Made by a program: the position numbers and the translations under genes. A DNA stretch of 64,000 nucleotides, from NCBI RefSeq assembly GCF_020740795.1, contig NC_067301.1, positions 5,146,001 to 5,210,000 of the forward strand, in the 5' to 3' direction. The stretch's first letter is position 1. The number at the start of each line of letters is the position of its first letter. This DNA comes from Apus apus. Lineage: Eukaryota; Chordata; Aves; Apodiformes; Apodidae. The notes beneath the pieces are model-generated. The model worked only from the letters and a program-made list of their open reading frames with translations. It made no database searches and was not told the DNA's origin. Shown piece by piece: positions 11,795-22,859 of the stretch.

Positions 11795-12402
11795 TCAGCT
11801 TCTCCGTCTCCTCCAGACACCTGGGAGAGAAGGGCAGAAAGCTGCCGGGGGAGCCGCTGCCAGGCTTTCAGCCTCCCCCGTGTCCCTGCACCGCGGGGAC
11901 CCGCGGGCTCTGCCCGGCACCTACGGCCTTGGTACTGGTTGCATCCCAGCCCCGTCTGCGCGCCGATTCTCTCCATCCTCGTCCCGAAGCAGCTGGAGAA
12001 ATGCCTCCGTCTGTAGGAGGAGAGGAGGCTCCTCCACTGGCTCTGCCCCTCCGCCGGCTGGGGAGGGCTGGGCGCCGGGAGGTCCCACTCGGAGTCGCCA
12101 TCCTCAGCCCCGGCCCCCGGCTCCTCTTCCAAGCCCGGTTCCCCTTCCTCCTCCCAGAGCTGCCCCAGCGCCTCCAACAGGTCCTGAAGAGGGAAGGAGA
12201 GGGGAGGAGCGGTGGGGGACAGGAAGCCCTGCTTCTGGCTGCTTGACCCCGGCAGGACGCGTGAGAGTGGGAGCCCCGGGAGCCCCGGTACCTGCAGGGA
12301 CTGCAGCTCCGCTCCGTGCTTGCTGCCAGCCGGCTGCGGGGCTGCCCATGGCAGGAGCAGCAGGAGCAGCGAGGCTCCGCAGCACAGACCCAGGAGCTGC
12401 AT
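11795..12402 (-). CDS. NPPA: ANP-like natriuretic peptide precursor (avian renal NP/ANP position)
   Basis: Secreted hormone precursor of the ANP/VNP/renal-NP branch. Exons: 12292-12402, 11925-12183, and a predicted 11795-11820; about 131 residues. Residues 1-21 form a strong signal peptide (nine-residue Leu-rich core). The propeptide is unusually rich in Glu, Pro, Gly and Ala. SYRRR is a furin-type site just before the hormone HFSSCFG. The 17-residue ring is CFGTRMERIGAQTGLGC; GAQ-GLGCN is ANP-like, while CFGTRM recalls ventricular NP. The near-invariant ring Asp (DRIG) is Glu here. The exon 2 donor is ambiguous. The better choice, C|GTAGGT, joined to the strong acceptor at 11821, gives the tail NQYQGRVWRRRRS. 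An earlier GTACCA donor would give a different, acidic tail. Without splicing the frame runs on to 11635, past the likely poly(A) region. A TATA box lies 65 nt upstream of the ATG. Family identity is sure; orthology (ANP, renal NP or VNP) and the tail are less so. Confidence 0.88.
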
Positions 12403-12467
12403 CCTCTCCTATCCTATCCTATGTCCAGCTCAGCACCGTGTCGCTGCTTTGCCCATGGATGCCTCTC

Positions 12468-12473
12468 CTTATA
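12468..12473 (-). promoter_or_regulatory. NPPA: TATA box of the ANP-like gene
   Basis: TATAAG on the minus strand within GGGGATATAAGGAG, about 65 nt upstream of the start codon. A GATAAG motif on the plus strand at 12560-12565 lies about 90 bp further upstream and may be a cardiac GATA site. Confidence 0.65.
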
Positions 12474-12599
12474 TCCCCACTCTCTGCCCGGAGGGAGCTC
12501 AGCTGCCTCCTGCCAGATCCCCACAGGAGCTGGAGTGCCGTGCTCTGCCCCTCAGCTTCGATAAGGGAACTGGTTACAACTGGCCCCACAGGTGACCCT

Positions 12600-15500
12600 C
12601 CAGGAGAGGGGGATCTCCTGAGTGCAGAAAATCCTCTAGAGGGAGAGAACTGCCCCGAGTCATCTCCTCCCCTCCTGGCAGCACGCCTTTTCCCAGTGAT
12701 TCCCCCCCACTCCAGTCTCCATCACCGTTAGGTAGGAAGTGATACAGTCAAAGGACCTTGCATTTTCTGTCTGTTTGCTCTGCCTCACATCTGTAGGCAC
12801 GCAGGAGCTGTGAGCTGGCCCAAGCAGGGGTTTGATTTCCCCTCCCAGGAGATGAGGATGGATCATTTCTTCTCCATGGGGGAAAGAAGTGGGGGGAATT
12901 GGAAATGTTACTGTCTGCAGCAGCTCCCAACAGCTTTTGCTTCTCTGTGTGCATATTTTTTCTGCTATGTGAATAGACCACATCCTGAGAGTTGGGTTTA
13001 GATTTTCCTTCCTTGCAAGTTCATGGTGATGATGGCTCCTGCCTTCCTCTGGTGTTTTTGACAGACCCTTCCCTCTATAGCTAAGAGGCACCAACCTTTT
13101 AGTGGCCTAAGCCTGCCTTGAGCAATGGTATAGCTGAGCACTTTCCTATAAATGTTTCTTGCTCTTCAGTCATGCCTTGGCTACAGCAGTGAATCACTCA
13201 CCATATCTCTCCTCATATCCCACCATCTTTTCCATAGGTGGTGATTCTGTCCCCAAGACAGAATCCTATGTTCCTGTGGAATAAATGTTCTTTCCAGAAA
13301 GCCTTGCCCTAATAAGAAAATTTCATAGACCATTTGATGTAGGCTCCTCAGATAAAAGTGTCTGAGTTACCAGGTTGGTTATGGTAAGAGGCAGCCTGTT
13401 TGTGTGAAACTTTCTCTCACTTTGCGTCAGAGCTTTGCAGCAGTTTCTTATTAACCTTCAGTAAAACTTCCAGCTTTCCAGTGTGTGGCAAATTTCATCT
13501 ATAAATGAGTACAATTTCCACTGGTCCTGCGGTGCAAATCAAGAAGACCGTGTTAGATCCTTACAGAATTAAAGTCAGAACCCATGATACCCTGTGGGTA
13601 GAGCAGCAGACAGAGTCCTTTCAATCACTGCCTGGGTAATATTGCAGGAATTATACTAAGCCTCTGCCTTCAGCCCTCCTCATTTGCTTAGCCAGTATGC
13701 TCATACATTTATCTGATTTAACTTGATAAGCTGTGATGTCTGCTTGGGCCTTTATTTCAGAGACTGTCCTAAAGCTCAGCAAAGCCAAAGAAAGCCTTTC
13801 CTCTGAGTTCAGAGGGTTTTGAACCAAGCTGTTGTAGACTTAATATTGCCAGGTTCTGGATGAACCAGCAACAATAAACCTTATGTTTGTACAGCTCCTT
13901 CCCCCCTCATCTTGTCCTTCTGTTCCTCAAATCTACCTAGACCTGACAGAATTTATCTTAGATTGGAAGCAAATGAGCAATATCAGCTGGTGTGGGACAA
14001 TGATCTCTGCATCCAGCAGCCTTAACAGTTGGCAAGTGGTTTTGTTTAAAGCATCAGAGCAAAGAAGAATCTGTCAGATAAATGAAGTTGGTGTTTTGAA
14101 AGTACAGGACATGAATGAAGGAAGGAATGAAGGAATCAGGTGGGAGTGTGGTGTTGATACAGGGTAAGAGCAGGTAACTAAGGTGAGGATGAGCATCATC
14201 CTTGATTTTGTGTGTAGTAAAGAGAGACAGGAGTGGAAGGGATAAAGCAGTGAGAGTGTGAGAGATCTGTGTGATGTCCAAGGGAAATAAATACAACTGG
14301 ACAGACCTGAGTCTTGAATGACACCAAATCTTGTTTGCTGCCTAACATCACTTATAAACAGGTGCCCCAAAAGCAGACATATTTGAGGAAGATCTTGTAT
14401 GTTTATTTCTGTGTAGAAGTAATTTTATTACAGGTATTCTCCTTAGCAGCTTCTGTAATCCTAGTCTGTAAATTCATGCACTGCTGCTTAGTGGAGATGG
14501 AAATGGCACAGCTAGAGATGAGCTTCCCCTATGTGACTGGCATGCCAACTTCAAAGGTTAGCTTTGATTATTTAAATGCTAATAGAGCTCAGCAAATTAC
14601 CTAAAGTACAAACAGACCTGGCTTCAGTCCTAGGGATCTAATTATGGAGTCTTTTATGTGAAATAAATTGTTCTTGCTTTCTGAAACATGGCTTTTTAAA
14701 ATGTTCACACAAAATGCCAGGTGATGGGATGGCACATTACCAGCTCAGCCTCTGTGGAATTGGAGCTCTTATCTGCTTCTTATTCATCTTCTGTGGGATT
14801 CTGTTCACAAGTGCTCACAGCTCAGTCTTCAACTTCCTCTGATATTATTTTATCCCAATAATTTCAATGGCCACCCAGTTTATGTCAGTGTAGCTGAGCT
14901 TGGAAACAGGCTGAGGGTGTTCACGAGACAAACTCTAATAATACACTTCATTGGATTTTCAGTGTTGAAATTTAAACATCAGGAAGCTTTTATGCCTAAG
15001 TGAATGTGCCTGCTCCTAGGGTTACTGGGAGCAAGCCATCAGACCCAGGATTATTAGGAAGGAGGGTGTAACCTTTCCATTAGCACCAGCTGTCCCAGGA
15101 TCCTAGCTCTGTGTTGTCTGACACCAGCATGTCCGTGGGCTGTATGGGTTAAACTTCCCACCCATATAGATTGCAGCTGGGCCAGCCCCCAGGCCAGCAT
15201 ACCTGAGGAGGGGCTTTAGTTAAGAAAGCTGGATGCTCCCTGCCAGGCTCTCATAGGTAACCACATCTGCTGCTTCTTAGCATAGGTAAGTTGTTGTGTA
15301 TTGGGGGAAAGAAGTGGAAATCTCTTCCTGTCTGGATGAAGGTGTCTTGAGTTAGGATAATGAACCAGAAAGCTCTTTGCTCCTGTTTATGCAGGATAGA
15401 GGTCTTTGTATGAGGAAGCTACAGCAAGGGAGAGAGTTATCTTTATGGCCCAGTGAGGCTCCAGACCTTTGGGAGAATTTGGTAATTAATTCCTGTGCAG

Positions 15501-16980
15501 TCTGTGGGGCTCCGTTTAGAAAAGTGTTCACACTGCGTTGTAACTACTGCTCTAAGGAGAAGATTCAGGAGGATGGAATAGCCATAGACAGGTAGAATTG
15601 ATGGTAATTTCTAAATGTGCAAGAGATGTTGAAATGGAAAAAGACTGCAAGAAAATAGAGAAGCTGTTGGTAGCCTGTGCAAGGGGAGAATATCTCCATT
15701 AGTGAATCATTCAGTGCTTTCTGGTCTCTGATAGTCAGCTCTAAGGTGCTGAAATGTCTTTATGAACTTGGTGCACTGATGGCATTCCTAGAGCAAGTTT
15801 GGGGCTTCAGGTGGAAGCTGTGTATTGAAAAGAGCAAAGCTTCCTCTAGTTTGGCTCTGAATAGCTCTCCAAAGGGTCCTGGAATGCCTTCATTCTATAA
15901 GAATTGTGGTTAGAAGGAACATGGATAAATCATAGAGTTGAAGAGATTGAGGCAGGCCCAGATTCTGGAGCTGTGGCTGCTCTGTGCAAACAGGCTTTCT
16001 TAATGAGAGCTGAACTGCCAGAGATTCAGAGCACATGGAGCTGGAGCCACTGTTGAACGTGCTTTTCACAGATGTTTGCTCCATCTTGTAATTCATACCT
16101 TGGTGTCCTGTTACTACCTGAATATTTTCTTCCTAGAACATCTGTCTTGTGGGCAAGAAAATGGAAGGAGTACAACTGTGTAGCCCATCTGTCCACTCCA
16201 GGGAAAAGGCTGGAAGTGAACATCTGTGCCTTCATTTGTGACCATCAGTGCAGACATTTGTGTTAGCAGCTTTACTGATTTCCATGGAGCTGCTTGCTGA
16301 GTTCAGGATAGCACAATCATGATCTTGGCAAACCAGCCTTCATATGGAATTCCTTTGGGTCATGATGTTTGCCCAGTAGCTGTTCTCTGATTTGTTCATT
16401 GTTAGATTCAGTGAATATTTGTGTTGTTTTTTTTAAATACAGCTGGTCAGATACATTTGGGAAAATGCTTTGCACTGTCTGGATCTGCCTATGGAAGAGT
16501 AGGTGCTCTTGAACTTTCTTTGAAGAAGGGTAGTGTATTCTTTTTTGGACAAGATATACTAGTGAGAAGCATTTTTCTTTTTCCTTTGTCAGTGACAAAT
16601 CCAAATGCAGAGTAACAGCTTTCTACTGATGTCAGCTAAGACAGCTACCCTTTAACTTAAATTGTGGTGGTTGAAGACTTAGGGCTCTGTGTCCTCATCT
16701 CTGGTCACTTTTGTGAAGATGGCTGTGTCAGCCTTGTTCCTGTTATATTCACACAGTAATATCTTAACTTCAGAAAAGTTCTTTTGGTAAAAAGTAGAAC
16801 TTGTTTGATTGTATTTTGAAGAGCAGCTAAGTTCTTGTAACCAGAAAGCAGCCCTCTGAAATACTTCTGAATTCTAGTGGACTGTGTCTACCTACAAGCT
16901 GGGGCACTGTTTCAGCTTCAGGAATGATAATGAAAGAATCACAGCAAAGGGTTGAAGCAAATTCACCAAATTATGCAAAC
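12600..16980. other. Spacer between CNP3 and the ANP-like gene, no gene recognised
   Basis: About 4.4 kb of unremarkable sequence with no coding exon that I can support. It includes a small GAAGGAAT-type repeat near 14115-14135. It is downstream of CNP3 and upstream of the ANP-like promoter. Confidence 0.5.
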
Positions 16981-16983
16981 CTG

Positions 16984-17010
16984 TTTATTAGCTGTGACGT
17001 AGTGTTTATT
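16984..17010 (-). terminator. CNP3: Candidate poly(A) signals of CNP3
   Basis: Two minus-strand AATAAA motifs (16984-16989 and 17005-17010) lie about 690 nt after the CNP3 stop. They are the nearest canonical signals downstream. Whether the 3' UTR is continuous or contains an intron cannot be told. Confidence 0.35.
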
Positions 17011-17692
17011 TATATGTTTGATACACAAACAGAACAGACTTTTTTTGTAATTAGGTTTCAGGTAGGTGCTCACAAATGAATACTCAAACAGGCAGTACAG
17101 CAATGGTTCCTTCTGTTGGCCAAGTAATTCAGAGTAGAGGTGGGGTACAATTTGCTCAGTACATCATATAGTGGATGGATTGGTGGAGCCAATGTGAATA
17201 AGGGTTGAGTATCTGCTGAAAGGCAACAGGTCCTTTGAAACCTCAAAGTCAGTCCTGTCAAGAAAACAGAGGAATAAGAAAAAGAGAAGTGGACAGGTTT
17301 TCATGCATGGAAATTAACTGATCTCTTACTGTTCTAGGGCCAGGTTCAGCTTCACTGTTCTGCTCAGAGTTTCTCTGGATTGGCACAAGCATTCCTGGGG
17401 AGCTGGTGAAAACCTCTCTGATCTGGCTTCTGTGACCAGATGAAATGCATACAGCTGACTTGGAGAAAGCAGTGAAAGCAGATAAAGCAGAGATGTGGCA
17501 TTAATGAGTTTTAAGTATACATCTAATGACAGAGAGCTGTGAGGAGGGTAAAATTAGTGAACTGTGTTTATGATAGGAGGGTAAAAGTTACTTTAAGGCA
17601 CCATTTGCTTGAAGCTTTTCTGCTTACTTATGCAAGTTATACACAAACACACATACCATCTGCCTCTGGCTTTCCCTTACCATAGTAAGCAG

Positions 17693-19151
17693 TTAGCATC
17701 CCAGTCCACTCAGTGCCCCAATTCTGTCCAGCTTGACACCAAAGCAGCCCCTGGAGAGGCCCTTTTTGCTTCTGCCTCGATATCTTCGGGGTAAACTTAG
17801 GTCGCTGAAGAACCTCTGGATAGGACCATCACCCATGGACATGCTCTCAGGCTGGTCTCTTGGGTGTCGGGTCCACTGGAATTCAGCTTCTTGCTGATCA
17901 AAGGCACCTGTTGGGATCATGTCATCTTGCTCATGGTCCCTCTCTTCTGAAACCAGGGGATGCTCCAGGTCCTCATCGAGCAGTTTGAACAGATTCTGAA
18001 AAAAGGGAAAGGTAGATGGTGGAGAGGCAGGAGAGGAGAAAAGGAGGAGTTCTGGGAACTCTGTCATTATTTTCATATAAGCCATGCTCAGTGCTAAGTT
18101 TAGAGAAATTCATTTAGAACATTTATCAAAATATGCAAGAACAAGAAGTGGTTTCGGTAGCTGATGATGGTTATCTTTAGTTTCATCTGGCTCACCGAGC
18201 TCCTCTGAGCTAACATTGTAAAACTCTCAAAATGCTTCAAGGCTCTGTGCTGTTACCATATTCTGTACTTCTGACTTGACAAACTGCCAGCTAATTGTGT
18301 TTCCAGAATCCGGGGTGTGGGGTGAATTGTGGAAGATGAAGAAAGAGATTTGGTCAATAACAAGGATTAATAAGAAACAAGCAAAAATGGGTTGATATCT
18401 TGGAATAATAAGAGAAGCAAAGCAATGACAGGAGACATGCTGAAATTGGTGCTAGGATTATTTCTTTCTTTACAGATTGGGAGGTTACTTCATATTTGAG
18501 AATACCAGATCCCTAGTACCTGAAATGTGTTTTCCCACTGTTGCAGAATTCCTGCGCACACGCACACATACACACGCACATACACATGCTCTTTTCCTCA
18601 CGTAAGCAGGGACTGCCTTACTGCCCTGCTGAGCTGAGGAGGTGATGATACAGGTACAACCCATCAATTCCCTTTTCATCTTAAACCAGGGACTTCAGGG
18701 AGGAGCATACAGGGGACTGCTCTAGGGCTCCAGACAGGAGTCCTTCCAGAAAAATTCATTTTACTCCGTAAGTTTATTGTTTCACTCAGTCACAAGATAA
18801 CCCTAAATCTGCTATGCCCAAATTGATGCCACAGGAAAAACATTTTCCTTTCACTTGCATCATGTGACCAGGAATTTAAATCCAATAATGGATTGCTTTA
18901 TTTTCCCTCCATTTAATGACTCTGTGTCTATCCACCTCAGGGTTCCTGCTGTCATGTTCTCCTGCTGCTTCAGTTGGAGTTGGGAGAAATGGAGCTAATC
19001 TGAAGAGTCTAAGTCCTAAAGAATCAGCTCTATTGAGCAGCCAGTCACTTACCTGTAAGCTGGAAATGGGCCTGGCCCTTGCCTGGTTTTGACTGACAAT
19101 AAGCAGCAGAAGGAATCCAGGGCAAGAAAGAAGTTTCAGGTTCATCTTCAT
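17693..19151 (-). CDS. CNP3: C-type natriuretic peptide precursor, CNP3 type
   Basis: Secreted precursor of a C-type natriuretic peptide, whose family acts mainly through the NPR-B guanylyl cyclase. Two coding exons, 19053-19151 and 17693-17995, joined in phase 0, give 133 residues. Start ATG at 19151; a second in-frame ATG lies two codons later. Residues 1-27 are a signal peptide (Leu/Ile core, then ARA). The propeptide is acidic and ends in PRRYRGR and SKK, a multibasic site before the hormone GLSRG. The ring is [17 protein letters not shown] and the stop TAA follows its second Cys directly, the hallmark of CNPs, which have no tail. Human CNP-22 differs at only a few positions. Linkage to NPPB marks it as CNP3 and not the NPPC (CNP4-type) gene elsewhere; CNP3 is thought to be the ancestor from which ANP and BNP arose by tandem duplication and is absent in mammals at this locus. 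A TATA box stands 75 nt upstream. Confidence 0.95.
17996..19052 (-). other. CNP3: CNP3 intron
   Basis: About 1.06 kb. It has a (CA)n-like stretch of ACACGC/ACATAC units at 18551-18590. No other exon is seen. Confidence 0.85.
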
Positions 19152-19224
19152 GTCTTGGTGTCTCTGATTCCTCCTCCCCTTGAGTCTCTCCAGTTCAGTG
19201 TTGCTCTCTCTCCTGCTGCCAGCC

Positions 19225-19230
19225 TTTATA
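19225..19230 (-). promoter_or_regulatory. CNP3: TATA box of CNP3
   Basis: TATAAA on the minus strand (GATATAAAGGCTGG), about 75 nt upstream of the first ATG. All three NP genes of the cluster share this compact TATA-to-ATG layout. Confidence 0.75.
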
Positions 19231-19244
19231 TCTTCCTTCAACCC

Positions 19245-21040
19245 CTCCCAAGTCTACCTTTTGAGTTCCTACCCATGCAAGGATTGGTTTGAGGTTTTGA
19301 TCTTTTTTCATTCTCCCAGGAGGAGGGAGGAAATAGGCTTTTGCTTTTTCTTTTCTTTTTTTTTTTTTTTTCCTGAGCATTTTACACTCAGGCAACGCAG
19401 CATCGTTCAGTTGCTGGGAATCAGAAGGTCCCTGCAGCCTGCTGTCTTGGTGCCACTTATGTATGTCAGGTTGCTTAGCTCAGTGTTCCTTGGGTTGACT
19501 GCTAAACCTTTCCTTTCCATCCAGAGAAGTAAAGTGAGAAAAGAAGGAAATTATATCCACTACACATTCACCTGGCTGCTTTGTCACCGTCAAGTGCCAA
19601 ATGATAGGGACAGGGGCCTCACAAAATGTGCTTTGTAAGAACAAAGTGTTATTACCCAACATAATAATATGGCATTAGTAACCTATGAGACCAAAGAGTG
19701 TGATTTGGAGAAGGGAAATCTAAGTCCTAAAAATATGACAAGTTGCATTAGTTACTGGCCTGAGTGACAGGGAGTGTGGCAGAAACCAGGCTGGCATGCA
19801 CAGAAACTTCTACATGGCTTAAGCTGAGGAAGAAATTCCTCTTCTACCCTGAATCCACTTTAAAACATTCCCCTTCTGTGTTCTTTCTCTCCTGCACAAC
19901 TTGTATTAAATGTGAAGTTAGCCTGTAAGGAACCACAGCCCCAGAATCTTTCTTACCACACATACAGTTACTGAGACATTAAAAAGCTGCAGGACCAGCA
20001 TCTGTGTTTCATGCACTCCCTCTCTTTTTTTGAATTAATTGAAGGACGAGCTTCAAACAAAATGCATTCTGTAAAGTGTTAGGAGGAGCAGAAGAAACTG
20101 AACCAGTTCTTAGCTGGGTCTTGAGGATATTTAAATCACTGCTGTTGGCCAGACCTTCCTCTACCGTAAAAGCACCTGGGAGATGTGTGGGTGTCCTGAT
20201 GAAGATGTATATAGATAACTGATTCTCCAACCCCCAATCTGTTCTAATGAGTTTTTTTTCCTAGGTTCCTCACCAACAAATGACTTTTTTTCTGTTTGGG
20301 GGCATTGAGGAAGAGCAGCAATAAAACCTATTAAGTTGCATGTTTTTTGTAGGGGCATCAACTCTGAGCCCACTGAAAAATGTTAATGTTCCTGAGTGTG
20401 CACTAACACATCTTGATCTTTCACTGCATTTTTACACAGGTGATACAGCAAATTAAAAGCCAGTAAGCTGAATCTGTATGGAGAAAATGGAAATTAATCT
20501 CAAAGGTCAGGTGAAAAGTGCCAGGTTTAAGAGTCTTGTTGGTACTGAAATCTGGGGAAAAAAGAATTCTGTGATGTGGCAGTGGCTTGAACATTTTCAG
20601 TGTTTTTTCATCTGCAGATTGGTTTAAGATGTAATTGTCTCTAGAGATGGATGTTCTAAGGAGACAGCTTATAAACATCCCTCTATGTCAGAAAGGGAGT
20701 TCTGATGTTATTGCATTGTTGGATTTGCTTTTTTGTTGGCATAGATTACAACCACATTTGATCTGAATCTTACTAGAAAATTAAATAATCATTTCAGAGG
20801 TTTGAGGTGTGTAATTTGCAGTGTAACAAGACAGTAAGAGAAGGTCAGTACAGTTTCAGGCTCATCTCTTCTCAGAAAAGGTCTAGGGTTGTTTTGTTGG
20901 TTTGATTGGCTTGTCAAAGTTTGCATATATGTGGATAATAAATCTTCTTGACATGAAGATCTTCTAACTTGCTTTGGGGGACTTCTGAATTGTCTCTCTG
21001 ATAACTGTTGGAAATACATACACTAGCACAACCTTCATCT
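19245..21040. other. Upstream region of CNP3, no gene recognised
   Basis: Non-coding as far as I can see. A run of T at 19355-19372 is the only simple repeat. Confidence 0.5.
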
Positions 21041-21049
21041 ATGACTGTG

Positions 21050-21310
21050 TTGGTGAAATCAGAATTATTAAGGTTGGAAAGTACTTCTGGAGGTCTGTGG
21101 TACAGTTTTGTGCTAAAAGCAGAGCCAACTTAGAGCAAATTGCTCAGTGCCTTGTCAAGTTGAGTTCTGAAAAAATCTTCAAGAAAAAATTACTTCCTAA
21201 AATCTAGTTGGAATTTTCCTTGTTGCAACTCACATCACTACCTCTCATCCCAATGCTGTGCAGCTGCATGCTCTCCAAGAGCAGAACAAAAGGATGTTCC
21301 ATCTCCAGAA
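21050..21310 (-). mobile_element. CR1 LINE fragment, old
   Basis: Read on the plus strand it has the order typical of the reverse complement of a CR1 3' half: AAGGTTGGAAAG, then a segment like AGAGCAAATTGCTCAGTGCC and TTGTTGCAACTCA. It is diverged and truncated, so old. CR1 is the dominant LINE of birds and supports an avian host. Ends are approximate. Confidence 0.7.
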
Positions 21311-22416
21311 ACAATTGTACTCAATGTGTTTCACAGAGTACTGCATAAGCTAGACAACGAGGACAGCTTCAGCCCAGCTGGTCAGCAGCTGGGTTCAAAT
21401 CAGGTTTAGTGCAGTGGAAAGAAGTAGTTAGAAACAGAAAGCCATCCAGCAGAAGTCTCTGCTTTACATTCTGGATCTCCTTGGGACTCAGAGCAGCATC
21501 AAAACTCAGTGTCTGAATATTCACAGCCATTTCCAAAATTGCCATTGGGATGGTGCAGCTGAGGTAGAGACTTCAACAACAAACTTCAGTCTGTAAGAAG
21601 GGAGGAACCCCTGAGGACAGCAGAAAATATTTGGTATAAAAGGCAGTGGCTGTGTGCCCATTTCTGAAGTGATTTGATTGTTCATTTGGATGGCAAATCC
21701 TCCATACAGGGTGGAAGGAAGTATCAAGAAGGCAGCAGGTTGGCATGTGTCGCTTATCTCCAAGAGTAAATTGTGTCCTAGCTTATTGAGATGTTTCTCC
21801 ATACCAGCTGAGATCTTCTTTCTTATTAGAAGAGTAGGGTTAGGGTGTACTAGTCTTCTGGGGATGTATTCTGCCTCCTCTCTACAGGCTGCTCTGAGGA
21901 AGCAGAGCTGTGAAGTTGATGGCATGTGGCATGCTTAGATAGGTACCATTAGAGCACTGCTGCAGGAACTCATTATCCTCCTCTTTCCTAGTTCAGTGAC
22001 CCCCCTCAGCCTCCCTGTCCTTCCCAGTTGCTCAGGCCAGCATTTCCTGGCTGAAAGGGCAGTGATGTGGTTGTAGAGCTTTCATCAAAGTGGGATCGCC
22101 AAGTCCTTGATGGAAGCTGCCACCAGGGGCCCTTCATAATGAGACATTAACATTTTGCTGTGATGTCCAAGCATTTTTCTGGTTGTCCCCTTCTTTCCCC
22201 CTCTCTGGAGTGGCCTAGTGGCTGAGCTGAGGCAGGGTTCAGTGCACAGCATCATTGTGAGCCCAGGCTGGTAGTTACCAGCTGCAGGGACTCTGCTGCT
22301 CTTCTGGCACTTCACTGCATTCCCCTCATGTTCTGTGCTGACAGCAAGGTCCAGGTGCAGGAGAGGGCACAGAAGGATCTGCAGCAGCAGTTGTCCCTAC
22401 AGAAAAGGGACTTGGC

Positions 22417-22837
22417 ACAGGGACTGCTGAGCAAACTTACCTAAACTTACCTGGAATGTATCCACTGGATCTGCACCAGCACAATCCAGAGGAGAATTTG
22501 GTCCCTCAGGGATGGCTGGGACTGTGTACTGGGAGGAACTTGGATCTCCTGGTGTCTGTGGGGAATAAACCAAACCCTCCCTGTCAGGTGACTTGAAAGG
22601 GACTTTTCTTGTGGGCTGGGTCATCCTACAGTGGCCCACTGCACATGTGTCCTCTCTCCTCTCCCTCTCCAGCAGCATTTTCTGTGGGACTGGGAAGGCC
22701 AGGAAGAGGATAGATTCAGTGCTGTCACCATTCTTCTCTGGGGTCCCAAGAACACGTTTTGCCTTTGTTCTGCTCTCACTAATGCTCACTGCTCTCTTTG
22801 ACAGGGGCCAAGGGGGGATGTTTTCCTCTGTAGCCAT
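22417..22837 (-). CDS. Unrecognised first-exon candidate
   Basis: An open frame starts at ATG 22837 in a fair context (CACATGG) and runs about 130 residues. It then meets two tandem consensus donors (CCAG|GTAAGT and, ten bases on, TAG|GTAAGT) near 22440-22455. The peptide is Ser/Pro/Glu-rich and hydrophilic, beginning MATEENIPPWPL and containing KRVLGTPEKNG and LVYSPQTPGDPSSSQ, with several SP/TP dipeptides as in phosphorylated regulatory proteins. I recognise no family. Two more minus-strand open frames lie downstream at 22085-22315 and 21521-21925. One phase-0 acceptor (CTCCAG) could join the first, but it is weak. This may be a real lineage-specific or fast-evolving gene, a decayed copy, or chance. 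Confidence 0.25.
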
Positions 22838-22859
22838 GTGGGATTGAAGGGGCCTATGA

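Noticed and set aside
11617-12731. Plus-strand open frames of 209 and 353 codons opposite the ANP-like gene
   Set aside because: GC-rich sequence with few stops; antisense shadow of the hormone exons, with no family motif.
21836-21849. TTAGGG-like telomeric motif
   Set aside because: Only about two units; chance occurrence.
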